Positions 7,395 to 15,632 of a DNA stretch of 64,000 bases are shown piece after piece. The translations under genes and the position numbers were made by a program. The notes under the pieces are model-generated. The model saw only the letters and a program-made list of their open reading frames with translations. It was not told where the DNA came from and made no database searches. Source of the stretch: Oscillospiraceae bacterium (GTDB taxonomy: Bacteria > Bacillota > Clostridia > Oscillospirales > Oscillospiraceae); NCBI GenBank assembly GCA_022792945.1, contig JAAWBZ010000073.1, positions 19,408 through 83,407 of the forward strand, read 5' to 3'. How positions within the stretch are numbered: the first letter of the stretch is position 1; the number at the start of each line of letters is the position of its first letter.

Positions 7395-10019
7395 TTATTC
7401 CAATTCCTCTTCCACCGGTTCCGCCGGCGCCGGCGCGCCGCCCTGCATCTGGGCCCACTGCTCCCGGGTGATCAGCAGCTGGCGGGGCTTGGAGCCCTCG
7501 AAGGGCCCGACGATGCCGCGCTCCTCCATCTCGTCCACGATCCGCGCCGCCCGGGCGTAGCCCAGCTTCAGACGCCGCTGGAGCATGGACACCGAGGCCT
7601 GTCCGGTCTCCAGGATCACCTCTACCGCGGCGGTGAGCAGCTCGTCGGCCTCGTCGTCGCTCTCCGGCTGGGACGGCGCGTTGTCGCCGCCCTTGCCGCC
7701 CTGCTCGGCCTTTTGCTCAATCTGGGCCTGGACCTCCTCAGAGTAGTTGGGCGTGGTGGATCGCTTGATGAAGTTCACCACGTCCTGCACCTCGTCGTCG
7801 GTGATGAAGCAGCCCTGAACGCGCTTAGGCTTGCCCTGTCCCAAAGGGGCGTAAAGCATATCGCCCTTGCCCACCAGCTTCTCCGCGCCCTGGGTGTCCA
7901 GGATGATCCGCGACTCCATGGCCGACGCCACCGCAAAGGCGATGCGCGAAGGGATATTGGCCTTCATCAGGCCCGTGATGACGTCCGCCGAAGGCCGCTG
8001 CGTAGCGATGACCAGATGGATGCCCGAGGCGCGGCCCATCTGGGCGATGCGGCAGATGGATTCCTCCACCTCCTTGGCCGCCACCAGCATCAGGTCGGCC
8101 AGCTCGTCGATGACCACTACGATCTTCTCCATAGGCACGCGCTCTCCGTCGTCCTGGGCAGCGGCCAGCTTGTTGTAGGAGTCCAGATCCCGGACTCCCG
8201 CGTCAGCCATCATGCGGTAGCGGCGCATCATCTCCGTCACCGCCCACTGCAGCGCCCCCGCAGCCTTCTTCGGGTCGGTGACCACGGGGATCAACAGATG
8301 GGGAATGCCGTTGTAGACGCCCAGCTCCACCATCTTCGGGTCCACCATGATGAGGCGCACCTCATCGGGCCGGGCCTTGTAGAGGAGCGAGATGATCAGG
8401 GAGTTCATGCACACCGACTTGCCCGAGCCCGTGGTGCCGGCGATGAGCATGTGGGGCAGCTTTGCGATGTCCCCGATAATGCGGTTGCCGCCGATGTCCT
8501 TGCCCACGGCGAAGGAGATCCGGGACTTGCTGCGGACGAACTCCTGGGAGTCGATCACGTCCCGGGCCAGAACGGTGCTGACCAGGCGGTTGGGGACCTC
8601 GATGCCCACTACAGAGATTTTATCGGGAATGGCTGAGATGCGCACACCCGTCGCGCCCAGCGAAAGCGCGATATCATCGGCCAGGTTTGTGACCTTGCTG
8701 AGTTTCACGCCCCGGTCCAGCTCCAGCTCATACCGGGTGACCGACGGGCCGCGGGTGACATTGACGATATGAGCGTCGATGTTGAAGCTCTGGAGTGTGG
8801 CGTTGAGCCGCTCGGTGTTCTCCCGCATTTCCTCTGTGCCGTCCACATTGCCCCCCGTCCCAGGGCGCAGCAGCGCCGCAGGCGGATAGACGTATTCGCC
8901 GCTGACAGGCTCCGACCGGGCGAACTCCTGGAAAACCTCCTCGGCAGATTTCTGCGCCGCTTCCTTCCTGGATTTCGGCGTCTCCGGGACCGGCGGTGCC
9001 AACGGCTCCGGCTGCGGCCGGGGCTTGAAGGGGATTGGCTCGGGCAGCACACGGACCGGTGGCTCCGGTTCCGGCTCCGGCACTGGGAAATCGATGACCG
9101 CTGCCAGGTGCGCCTCCGGCGTCTCCGTCACCTCGCCGATGTCCGACAGCGTTTCCTCCGGCTCCGGTTCCGACGTTTTGGGCGCGGTCTTCCCCATTTT
9201 TTCCAGCAAATACTCGTCCGGCGACTGAATGGGCCGCTTTTGGGGCTTGGACGGCTCGCGCACCGGCATGGGAGGCTCGTCCACTGGGATGTCGAAGTCA
9301 AACTGCTGCGCCGTCCGGCGCTTCTCTTCCCGTTTTTCCACACGCTCGATCCGCCGCGCAGCCACGTGGTTGACCAGGATCTCCGCCGGATCCGGCGGCT
9401 CCTCATCCGGCGCCTCGTACTTGGGCAGGCGCGGCCGGTTGCGGATGGCGCGAATCAGGCTGATGACCGTCATGTTCAGCGAGCCCAGCAGCTCCAGCAG
9501 GAACAGCAGGATGAAGAGGATCACCGCTCCCACCCGGCTGAACACCGTCTCAAACAGCAGCGCCAGGAAGCCCGCCGCCAGCCCCCCGGCTGTGCCGCTG
9601 ATACCGCCTTGATAGAGAACCTTAACCAGGCCGCCGCCCCAGCTGATGTAGCGGCTGCCGCCCACCAGCTGCACCAGCGCGCCAATGGACACCGGCAGCA
9701 AAAAGGCGCACAGCAGCCGCAGCCGCACCGGTCTTCCGCCGTGGAGCAGCAGAATCAGGAACGCCAGCAGGCAGGAAAACGGCAGTATGTACGCCCCGCC
9801 GCCCACCATGCCCCGTGAAAACTGACTGAGGCCCTGGATGAAAAGCCCCTGGATGTCAAAACACCCCAGCGTCAGGAACACGCCCAGGAACAGGCAGACC
9901 GCCGCACCGATCTCGCGGTGGACCGGCGTCTTTGGGGCCGGCTTTTTCGCGGAATTCCTGGACGCGCCGCCCCGGCGGGCGCCGGAGGCCGGACGCTTTG
10001 TCGATTTTTTCTCCGCCAT
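7395..10019 (-). CDS. ftsK: DNA translocase FtsK/SpoIIIE
   Basis: FtsK/SpoIIIE pumps chromosomal DNA through the closing septum; in spore-formers it moves the chromosome into the forespore. The 874-residue protein has four to five membrane segments (about residues 40-190), a long Pro/Glu/Arg-rich linker (about 200-370), a RecA-type motor with Walker A GTTGSGKSVCMN and the VVVIDELADLMLV Walker B region, and a C-terminal winged-helix gamma domain (RRLKLGYARAARIVDEMEER) that reads polar DNA motifs. It sits 10 bases after uppP, downstream of tepA, as spoIIIE and tepA are adjacent in Bacillus. Whether it serves vegetative division, sporulation or both is not determinable here. Confidence 0.96.
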   Translation of the reverse strand: MAEKKSTKRPASGARRGGASRNSAKKPAPKTPVHREIGAAVCLFLGVFLTLGCFDIQGLFIQGLSQFSRGMVGGGAYILPFSCLLAFLILLLHGGRPVRLRLLCAFLLPVSIGALVQLVGGSRYISWGGGLVKVLYQGGISGTAGGLAAGFLALLFETVFSRVGAVILFILLFLLELLGSLNMTVISLIRAIRNRPRLPKYEAPDEEPPDPAEILVNHVAARRIERVEKREEKRRTAQQFDFDIPVDEPPMPVREPSKPQKRPIQSPDEYLLEKMGKTAPKTSEPEPEETLSDIGEVTETPEAHLAAVIDFPVPEPEPEPPVRVLPEPIPFKPRPQPEPLAPPVPETPKSRKEAAQKSAEEVFQEFARSEPVSGEYVYPPAALLRPGTGGNVDGTEEMRENTERLNATLQSFNIDAHIVNVTRGPSVTRYELELDRGVKLSKVTNLADDIALSLGATGVRISAIPDKISVVGIEVPNRLVSTVLARDVIDSQEFVRSKSRISFAVGKDIGGNRIIGDIAKLPHMLIAGTTGSGKSVCMNSLIISLLYKARPDEVRLIMVDPKMVELGVYNGIPHLLIPVVTDPKKAAGALQWAVTEMMRRYRMMADAGVRDLDSYNKLAAAQDDGERVPMEKIVVVIDELADLMLVAAKEVEESICRIAQMGRASGIHLVIATQRPSADVITGLMKANIPSRIAFAVASAMESRIILDTQGAEKLVGKGDMLYAPLGQGKPKRVQGCFITDDEVQDVVNFIKRSTTPNYSEEVQAQIEQKAEQGGKGGDNAPSQPESDDEADELLTAAVEVILETGQASVSMLQRRLKLGYARAARIVDEMEERGIVGPFEGSKPRQLLITREQWAQMQGGAPAPAEPVEEELE

Positions 10020-10029
10020 GGGACCCTCC

Positions 10030-10863
10030 TTACGAAACCAGCGAGAGAACCAGCGTTACAATGGCAGCGCCCCAGCAGTAGTAGGCAAAGCCGCCGAACC
10101 GGCCCTTACTCGCAATGTACTTCAAAAGACTGATGGCCGCGTAGCCAGAGACCATCGCCACCAGCACGCCCACCAGATAGACCGGCAGCAGCGCCGTATC
10201 GACGCCGGCCTGCACAGCGTCGGCGATTGTGAGGATGTTTGCCCCCAGCACCGCGGGGATGGACAGCAGAAAGGAGAATTTCACCGCGAAGGTGCGGTCA
10301 AACCCCCGCGCCATGCACGCGGAGATGGTAGTCCCCGACCGGGACAGCCCCGGCACCACCGCCACCGCCTGCGCCAGCCCCACCAGCAGCGTGTCGCCCA
10401 TGGTGGCGTTGAGCGCGTTTTTGTTTCCCCGGCGCATCCGGTCGGAGAGAAACAGCAGAAGCCCCGTCACCACCAGGGCGAAAGCGATGAAGAAGGTATT
10501 GGAATACAGTGACTCCACATATCCCTTCACCGGCAGCACCAGCAGCAGCGGCAGCGTCGCCACCACAATCATCAGGATCGTCCGCCGGGCCGACACGTCG
10601 GGCCGTTCGCCGCGCCGCGGCTGGCGCAGACGGACCATGGTGAAAAACTCCCGCAGCAGCGCCGCGATATCCCGGCGGTAGGCCACAAACACCGCCACCA
10701 GCGTGCCTAGGTGCAGCAGGACATCAAAGAGCATGTGGTCGTGCTCCACGTCGGAGAGCTGGAAGAAATTCTGAAAAATAGACAGATGCCCGGAACTCGA
10801 GATGGGCAGGAACTCCGCAAGCCCCTGCACCAGCCCGAGAACAACGGCGGAAAGATAAGTCAT
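10030..10863 (-). CDS. uppP: Undecaprenyl-diphosphatase (BacA/UppP)
   Basis: UppP removes a phosphate from undecaprenyl pyrophosphate so that the carrier lipid can be reused for peptidoglycan and wall polymers; it also gives bacitracin tolerance. The 277-residue membrane protein has both signature motifs: GLAEFLPISSSGHL near the N-terminus, with its catalytic Glu, and the PGLSRSGTTI loop at about residues 165-175. About eight membrane segments are visible. AGGAGG lies close upstream of the ATG. Confidence 0.96.
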   Translation of the reverse strand: MTYLSAVVLGLVQGLAEFLPISSSGHLSIFQNFFQLSDVEHDHMLFDVLLHLGTLVAVFVAYRRDIAALLREFFTMVRLRQPRRGERPDVSARRTILMIVVATLPLLLVLPVKGYVESLYSNTFFIAFALVVTGLLLFLSDRMRRGNKNALNATMGDTLLVGLAQAVAVVPGLSRSGTTISACMARGFDRTFAVKFSFLLSIPAVLGANILTIADAVQAGVDTALLPVYLVGVLVAMVSGYAAISLLKYIASKGRFGGFAYYCWGAAIVTLVLSLVS

Positions 10864-10935
10864 GGGACGTCCTCCTGTTGGTTTCTTACCACACTATACT
10901 ACCACAAACGCCCCGAGAATTCCATATTTTTCTGC

Positions 10936-11637
10936 TCAGGACGGCGTGTGGCGTTTTTTCTGTTCCCGGACGATGAGGCGGCGGAGAGTATCCAGCGCGT
11001 CGCCCAGGTTGCCCAGCTTGTCGATGAGGCCGCAGGCCACCGCCTCCCGGCCGTAGATCACCGTGCCCACGTCAGAGGCCAGCTCCCCCGTGGCCATCAT
11101 ATACTCCAAAAACGGCTCCCGCCCGATGCGGGAGTTTGCTGTCACAAACTCCACAATCCGTTCCTGGATGCGGTTGAAATACTGGAATGTGGCCGGCGCT
11201 CCCACCACTGTACCAGAGATGCGCACCGGATGGATGGTCATGGCCGCCGAGGGCACGATCAGCGACCGCTTGGCCGATACCGCCAACGGCACGCCGATGG
11301 AGTGCCCCCCGCCCAGCACCAGGGACACCGTGGGCTTGCGCATGCCCGAGATCAGCTCGGCGATGGCAAGACCGGCCTCAATGTCGCCGCCCACGGTATT
11401 GAGCAGCAGCAAAAGCCCGTCGATCTCCTCGCTCTCCTCGATGGAGGCAAGCAAAGGCATCACGTGTTCGTACTTGGTGGTTTTGGCTGTCTCCGGCAGG
11501 ACCTGATGGCCCTCAATCTGGCCAATGATGGTCAGCGTATAGATCGTGCCGTGCCGGCCCCGGGCTGTTGTCGAGCCCAGCTCTGTGAGCTGCTCACGGT
11601 CCTGTTCCTGCTGCGCAGCGCGCTGTTCCATGTCCAT
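10936..11637 (-). CDS. tepA: ClpP-like serine protease TepA
   Basis: TepA is a ClpP/crotonase-fold protease described in Bacillus as a translocation-enhancing factor that removes signal-peptide remnants. The 233-residue protein shows a ClpP core: TIIGQIEGH, LLLLLNTVGGDIEAGLAI, a nucleophile region GGGHSIGV with Ser, and IHPVR with the catalytic His. The N-terminal 30 residues are polar and acidic. GGGAGG sits 10 bases before the ATG. Its position beside ftsK/spoIIIE mirrors the Bacillus arrangement and supports the assignment over housekeeping ClpP. Confidence 0.88.
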   Translation of the reverse strand: MDMEQRAAQQEQDREQLTELGSTTARGRHGTIYTLTIIGQIEGHQVLPETAKTTKYEHVMPLLASIEESEEIDGLLLLLNTVGGDIEAGLAIAELISGMRKPTVSLVLGGGHSIGVPLAVSAKRSLIVPSAAMTIHPVRISGTVVGAPATFQYFNRIQERIVEFVTANSRIGREPFLEYMMATGELASDVGTVIYGREAVACGLIDKLGNLGDALDTLRRLIVREQKKRHTPS

Positions 11638-11694
11638 ATGCGAAATACCTCCCGTCGTTTTCCCGGTTAGTATTTCCCGCCGCGCGCCGCAATA

Positions 11695-12174
11695 TCAGCC
11701 GTCCGCCTGCCAGCCCTTGCAGACATCCACCCATTTTTGGCATTTGGAATAGCGCTCCAGCTCCTCGATGGTCATTTCAATGGCGGAATTGCTGCTGCCT
11801 GCCGCCGGAAACACCGTCTTGAAACGCCGGAGGGACACGTCCAGGTAGATCTCCACGCCCTCCTTCACCGCGAAGGGACAGATGCCGCCCACCGCATGGC
11901 CGATACGCGCCGGCGCGTCATCATAGGGAAGCATCCTGGCCTTGCCGCCGAAGGCGGCCTTGTATTTTCCGTTGTCGATGCGTGCGTCGCCCGCGGCCAC
12001 CACCAGGATGCACCGCTCACCCAGCAAAAAGGAAAGCGTCTTGGCAATGCGGCGCCCCTCCACCCCCAGGGCCTGCGCCGCCAGATCTACCGTTGCGCTG
12101 GACACGTCAAACTCCTGAATGCGTCCAGCGATGCCCTCCTGGGCGAAGTACGTGCGGACATTTTCGATGGACAT
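11695..12174 (-). CDS. YbaK/EbsC-type aminoacyl-tRNA deacylase domain protein
   Basis: Members of the YbaK/ProX superfamily hydrolyse mischarged tRNAs such as Ala- or Cys-tRNA(Pro). The 159-residue protein has the compact fold with FDVSSATVDLAAQALGVE, a conserved Lys in RIAKTLSFLL, and the C-terminal AVGGICPFAVKEGVEIYLD and GSSNSAIEM stretches. The start at 12174 has GGGAG 8 bases upstream; a GTG nine bases earlier lacks spacing. It reads toward tepA (57-base gap) and is divergent from another family member at 12253. It resembles the EbsC-like branch in which the substrate is not established. Confidence 0.85.
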   Translation of the reverse strand: MSIENVRTYFAQEGIAGRIQEFDVSSATVDLAAQALGVEGRRIAKTLSFLLGERCILVVAAGDARIDNGKYKAAFGGKARMLPYDDAPARIGHAVGGICPFAVKEGVEIYLDVSLRRFKTVFPAAGSSNSAIEMTIEELERYSKCQKWVDVCKGWQADG

Positions 12175-12205
12175 ATAAAACACTCCCTGCTACCACCCGC
12201 GCATC

Positions 12206-12234
12206 TTGCAGGCGGGCGAAAACTGTGGTATGAT
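12206..12234 (+). promoter_or_regulatory. Promoter of the plus-strand ybaK gene
   Basis: TTGCAG (12206-12211) and TATGAT (12229-12234) are 17 bases apart and end 18 bases before the ATG at 12253. Only the first three bases of the -35 hexamer match consensus; the -10 matches five of six. Confidence 0.65.
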
Positions 12235-12252
12235 GAAACACGAGGTGCTGTT

Positions 12253-12723
12253 ATGACAAAGACCAACGCCATGCGGCTGCTGGACCAGGCAAAGATCGCC
12301 TACCGTGCCGCGGAATATCCGTTCGATGCGCGCGACCTAAACGGTATGTATGCCGCCGCCGGCATCGGCATGCCGCCGGAGCAGGTGTTCAAGACCCTGG
12401 TCGCCCGGGGGGACAAGCGCGGCGTCGCGGTGTACTGCATCCCGGTCTGCTGCGGGCTGGACCTGAGAAAGGCCGCCCAAGCCGCCAGGGACAAGAAGAT
12501 GGAGCTGGTCCCCGTGAAGGAGCTGCCGGGCCTCACCGGCTACATCCGCGGCGGATGCAGCCCCGTAGGCATGAAAAAGCAGTTCCCCACCTTCCTGGAG
12601 GAGACCGCCCAGCTCTACAGCGAGATCGCTGTCTCCGCCGGACAGCGGGGCTGCCAGCTGATCCTCTCCCCCCAGGATCTGGCCGCCTACACAGGAGCCG
12701 CGCTCTGCGATCTGACGGAATAA
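12253..12723 (+). CDS. ybaK: Cys-tRNA(Pro)/Cys-tRNA(Cys) deacylase YbaK
   Basis: YbaK removes cysteine wrongly attached to tRNA(Pro), acting in trans after prolyl-tRNA synthetase. The 156-residue protein starts MTKTNAMRLLDQAKIAYRAA and carries the family motifs PPEQVFKTLVARGD (with the key Lys), AVYCIPVCCGLDLRKAA and YIRGGCSPVGMKKQFPTF, the last being characteristic of true YbaK rather than ProX. GAGGTG lies about 6 bases before the ATG at 12253. It is followed 19 bases later by the TSCPD gene. Confidence 0.93.
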   Translation: MTKTNAMRLLDQAKIAYRAAEYPFDARDLNGMYAAAGIGMPPEQVFKTLVARGDKRGVAVYCIPVCCGLDLRKAAQAARDKKMELVPVKELPGLTGYIRGGCSPVGMKKQFPTFLEETAQLYSEIAVSAGQRGCQLILSPQDLAAYTGAALCDLTE

Positions 12724-12742
12724 CGACAGGAGGACACACGTT

Positions 12743-13015
12743 TTGAAATTTGAGTATCAACCCCGGGGAGTCTGCTCCCGCCTGATCTCCTTTGAGGTCG
12801 AGGACAACATCGTCCGCCGCCTGGAATTCACCGGCGGATGCAGCGGCAATGCCCAGGGCCTCTCCCGTCTGGTAGAGGGCATGGACATCGACGAAGTGAT
12901 CCGCCGCGTCCGCGGCATCCGGTGTGGCTTCAAGCCCACCTCCTGCCCCGACCAGCTGTCCCAGGCGCTGTCCGCCGCCAAGGAGCAGCTTGCCCAACAG
13001 GCTGCCGGCACATAA
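12743..13015 (+). CDS. TSCPD domain-containing protein (TIGR03905-type)
   Basis: A 90-residue protein named for its TSCPD motif, here PTSCPDQLSQAL near residue 70. The same domain forms the C-terminus of some B12-dependent ribonucleotide reductases; stand-alone members are common in clostridia and have no proven function. Conserved features seen: PRGVCSRLISFEVEDNIV, FTGGCSGNAQGLSRLVEGM and GIRCGFKPTSCPDQL, with Cys residues that may bind metal. It uses a TTG start with AGGAGG 9 bases upstream. It is cotranscribed with ybaK and ends in a strong terminator. Confidence 0.9.
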   Translation: MKFEYQPRGVCSRLISFEVEDNIVRRLEFTGGCSGNAQGLSRLVEGMDIDEVIRRVRGIRCGFKPTSCPDQLSQALSAAKEQLAQQAAGT

Positions 13016-13034
13016 GAACGCCCAGAGGGAACCT

Positions 13035-13088
13035 CAGCCTGCCGGAACCGCGGCATCACCGCGGTTCCGGCAGGCTGATTGATTTTTC
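13035..13088 (+). terminator. Strong terminator after the TSCPD gene
   Basis: A perfect 19-base-pair stem (13035-13053 with 13059-13077, loop CATCA) is followed by ATTGATTTTTC. It may also serve the convergent minus-strand CD1247-type gene, although no U tract follows in that direction. Confidence 0.9.
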
Positions 13089-13102
13089 AGGCAGTGGAAC
13101 GA

Positions 13103-13507
13103 TCAGAAATCCTCCTCATCGTCCATGTCGAACTCCAGCTCCTCACCGCACTTGGGGCAGTTGGTGGAGCCTTCCTCAATGGTGGATTCGTCGATGGTGA
13201 TGACCTCGCCGCAGGTGGGGCACTTCACCTCGTAGAGCGCCTCGTCCCCGAAGTCAAAGTCCTCGTCCTCATCCTCCTCGCCGTCCTCGTCGAACACGAT
13301 CTCCTCCATCACGTCCAAAGAGGCCTCAATCTCGTCCAGCTCGTCGGAGACGGCCTGGGCGTTGTCCTCAATGTCGGAGATAGCGTAGGAGACGTCCTCC
13401 AGCATGTCCACGATGGCGGCGATCATCTTGCCCTCGTTCTTCTCGGTGTCCAGCTTCAGGCCGTCCATTAGGCCCTTGAGGTATGCGGCTTTTTCAGAAA
13501 GTGTCAT
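13103..13507 (-). CDS. CD1247-type protein with acidic linker and C-terminal zinc ribbon
   Basis: A 134-residue clostridial protein of unknown function. The N-terminal domain (about 1-65) is helical and begins MTLSEKAAYLKGLMDGLKLD. A very acidic linker follows (about 70-88, mostly Glu and Asp), then a CPTCGEV...CPKCGEEL zinc ribbon (about 96-124) and an acidic tail. The start at 13507 lies 16 bases after efp and begins the conserved family N-terminus; the frame stays open further upstream inside efp, so the longer reading is rejected. A zinc ribbon linked to translation factor efp suggests a nucleic-acid or protein-binding role (inference only). Confidence 0.85.
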   Translation of the reverse strand: MTLSEKAAYLKGLMDGLKLDTEKNEGKMIAAIVDMLEDVSYAISDIEDNAQAVSDELDEIEASLDVMEEIVFDEDGEEDEDEDFDFGDEALYEVKCPTCGEVITIDESTIEEGSTNCPKCGEELEFDMDDEEDF

Positions 13508-13523
13508 GATCGTTCCTTTCCGC

Positions 13524-14087
13524 TCACGCTTTGGCGCGGCTGAGATACTCGCCGGTGCGGGTGTCGATGGTGATCCTGTCGCCCTCGTTGATGAACAGGG
13601 GCACCTTGATCTCCGCGCCGGTCTCCACGATGGCGGGCTTGGTGACGTTGGTGGCGGTATCGCCCTTGACGCCGGGCTCGGTCTCGGTGATCTCCAGGTC
13701 CACGAAGTTGGGGGCCTCAACGCCGAACACGCTGCCCTTGTAGGACAGCACCGTGCAGGTGTCGTTCTCCTTGACAAAGCGGAAGCTGTCGTCCAGCACC
13801 GTCTTGTCAATGGGGATCATGTCGTAGGTCTCCTCGTCCATGAAGTAGTAGAGGTCGCCGTCGGCGTAGGAATAGGACATTTTCTTTCTCTCGATGAAAG
13901 CGGTGGGATACTTGTCATTGGGGTTGAAGGTGGTCTCCACGACGGCGCCGGTGATCACGTTCTTCATTTTTACGCGTACAAACGCCGCGCCCTTGCCGGG
14001 CTTGACGTGCTGGAACTCCACGATCTGCATCACCTTGCCGTCCATCTCGAAGGTCACGCCGTTTCTAAAATCGCTGACAGAAATCAT
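13524..14087 (-). CDS. efp: Translation elongation factor P
   Basis: EF-P enters the ribosomal E site and relieves stalling at consecutive prolines. The 187-residue protein has three beta-barrel domains and the tip loop [10 protein letters not shown], with Lys32 at the position that is modified in other bacteria. The C-terminus ends GEYLSRAKA as usual. AGGAGG sits 10 bases upstream of the ATG, and a good promoter precedes it. In Bacillus efp lies next to spoIIIAA; here it is about 6 kb away. Confidence 0.97.
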   Translation of the reverse strand: MISVSDFRNGVTFEMDGKVMQIVEFQHVKPGKGAAFVRVKMKNVITGAVVETTFNPNDKYPTAFIERKKMSYSYADGDLYYFMDEETYDMIPIDKTVLDDSFRFVKENDTCTVLSYKGSVFGVEAPNFVDLEITETEPGVKGDTATNVTKPAIVETGAEIKVPLFINEGDRITIDTRTGEYLSRAKA

Positions 14088-14150
14088 ATTTGCTTATCCT
14101 CCTATATTTCCCACCGCAGTCTACGGTTTTCTACGGTACCATACAGCGAT

Positions 14151-14179
14151 ATCATACCCGATTTCCCCGCAAAATGCAA
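14151..14179 (-). promoter_or_regulatory. Promoter of efp
   Basis: Minus-strand TTGCAT (14174-14179) and TATGAT (14151-14156) with 17-base spacing, giving a leader of about 55 bases. Confidence 0.7.
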
Positions 14180-14214
14180 GTCCATATGCGGCAATTTTGG
14201 ATTTTTTTCCAGCC

Positions 14215-14712
14215 TCACCGGCCCAGCCGCCCCGCCAGAGCGATCCAGGGCAGCTCCAGGCCACGGCGCAGCTTCAGCCAGATATTGTGCAGGCGGATGG
14301 GCCGCACCAGGATCGACGTCAGGCCGGCGCAGTTGGCCCCCAGGACGTCGGTGTAGATCTGGTCGCCGGCCAAGGCGGTCTCCCCGGGCAGCAGGCCGCA
14401 GCGCAGCAGCGCACGGCGGATGCCCTTCTGAAAAGGCTTGCGGGCATGGGTGACGCAGTCCAGACCGTAGGTCTCGCAGAAGCGCACCACCCGGGGCTTG
14501 CGGCTGTTGGACACCACGCACAGCTGCACGCCGTCCGCCCGCAGCGCCTCCAACCAACGCAGCACCTCCGGGCTGGGGGTGTCAGTGGTGTAGGGGACGA
14601 TGGTGTTGTCAAAGTCCAGAAACAGCGCCTTCGCGCCGTATTCCGACAGCAGTGCCGGCGTGATATCCGTCACACGGCGGAGCATCCGCCGGGGCAGCAA
14701 GGAAAATGGCAT
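14215..14712 (-). CDS. yqeG: YqeG family HAD-type phosphatase
   Basis: A class IIIA HAD phosphatase of 165 residues, probably cytoplasmic; the YqeG substrate in Firmicutes is not settled (some HAD IIIA relatives act on phosphatidylglycerol phosphate). Motif I is LFLDFDNTIVPY (nucleophile Asp near residue 33), motif II CVVSNSRKP, a conserved Lys in HARKPFQKGI, and motif III-like ALAGDQIYTDVLGA. In Bacillus yqeG heads the yqeG-yqeH-nadD-yqeK-rsfS run; here those genes lie 4-7 kb away in another operon. Confidence 0.9.
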   Translation of the reverse strand: MPFSLLPRRMLRRVTDITPALLSEYGAKALFLDFDNTIVPYTTDTPSPEVLRWLEALRADGVQLCVVSNSRKPRVVRFCETYGLDCVTHARKPFQKGIRRALLRCGLLPGETALAGDQIYTDVLGANCAGLTSILVRPIRLHNIWLKLRRGLELPWIALAGRLGR

Positions 14713-14793
14713 AATGGAACCTGCTTTTTCATAAATTCTACTGCCGATGGAAACCGGCAGCGTCCGGGCAGCGCGTCAGGGAGCTGCCTCAAG

Positions 14794-14822
14794 ATTATAC
14801 CACGGCGCAGGAGGTTTGTAAA
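14794..14822 (-). promoter_or_regulatory. Promoter of yqeG
   Basis: Minus-strand TTTACA (14817-14822) and a perfect TATAAT (14794-14799), 17 bases apart. The promoter overlaps the ribosome-binding site of the divergent gene starting at 14823, so the two genes share sequence. Confidence 0.75.
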
Positions 14823-15578
14823 TTGTCCATGCCGATCTATTTGGCCTTTTCCCCCGAGGAATTTGGCCAGGCCGCGGCCTCCGGCCATCCGCTGGCCTGT
14901 ATGGGCTACCGTCTGGCGTCCGACGCGCCGACGCTGCTGGCGCCCTCTCCCCTGCCGGACTGCCGCGCCATGATGCTTTTGCAGGACGACGCCCTGCCCG
15001 CCTACGAAGCGGCGCCGTCCCTGTCGCAGCTGATCGCCGAGTATGCCGCCGCGTACCACACCGGCCTCATCTGTGACTGCGACGCGCCGGAAAACCCCTT
15101 CTGGACGACACTGATCCGGCAGCTGAACGACGCCTGTGCCGCGCTCTCCCTGCCCCTTTGGGTGTCGGAGGCCTACGCGGACGCCGCCCCGGACGCCTGG
15201 GTCACTATAGGCTCCGACGTGAGCACCGGAGACTTCCGGCAGCGTGCCGCCCAGGCCGCGGCGCGCTATCCCGGCCGCTGTGTCCTGGAGCTGCGCCCCC
15301 TGGGCGCACAGTACGCCCTTCCCGGCGCGCCGGCGGGCAAAACGCTGACGCCCGACGCGCTACGGCAGCTCCAAGCGGACTGGAGCGCGCCGGTTTTCCA
15401 CGCGCCGGATCTGCTCTGCCAGTATTTCAGCCGTGACGGCGACCCCCTGGAGCTGGTCCTCTTCGACACCCGGGAGACCCTCCGCGAGAAGCTAACCGCC
15501 GCCGGGGATGCGGGCTTCCAAGCTGCCGTGGGCCTCTTGCAGGAGCTGTCGGTCCGCCTGCCAGATGAGTCAAAATAA
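14823..15578 (+). CDS. Hypothetical protein, unrecognised family
   Basis: I do not recognise this 251-residue protein. It is cytoplasmic by appearance, with no signal sequence or membrane helix, and is Ala-rich (IAEYAAAYHTGLICDCDAP, YADAAPDAWVTIGSDVSTGD). The C-terminal region LFDTRETLREKLTAAGDAGF has the pattern of the last strand and helix of a TIM-barrel glycoside hydrolase 18-type domain, so a degenerate barrel is possible, but no catalytic Glu signature is visible. A TTG start is preferred because AGGAGG lies 8 bases before it; the ATG at 14829 would be 14 bases away. It is a single-gene unit between yqeG and rpsU, ending at a bidirectional terminator. No promoter was identified. Confidence 0.7.
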   Translation: MSMPIYLAFSPEEFGQAAASGHPLACMGYRLASDAPTLLAPSPLPDCRAMMLLQDDALPAYEAAPSLSQLIAEYAAAYHTGLICDCDAPENPFWTTLIRQLNDACAALSLPLWVSEAYADAAPDAWVTIGSDVSTGDFRQRAAQAAARYPGRCVLELRPLGAQYALPGAPAGKTLTPDALRQLQADWSAPVFHAPDLLCQYFSRDGDPLELVLFDTRETLREKLTAAGDAGFQAAVGLLQELSVRLPDESK

Positions 15579-15580
15579 CA

Positions 15581-15611
15581 AAAGCGCCCTGCCGGCTTGG
15601 CAGGGCGCTTT
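15581..15611. terminator. Bidirectional terminator between the orphan gene and rpsU
   Basis: A 13-base-pair perfect stem (15581-15593 with 15599-15611, loop GGCTT). On the minus strand it is followed by TTTTGTTATTTT, so it ends rpsU well; on the plus strand the arm ends in TTT and it closes the hypothetical gene. Confidence 0.85.
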
Positions 15612-15632
15612 GAATGAACATACCCAGGAAAA

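Noticed and set aside
10864..10935. Promoter of uppP from a TATAGT-like box
   Set aside because: A TATAGT/TAGTAT is present but no acceptable -35 lies 16-18 bases upstream.
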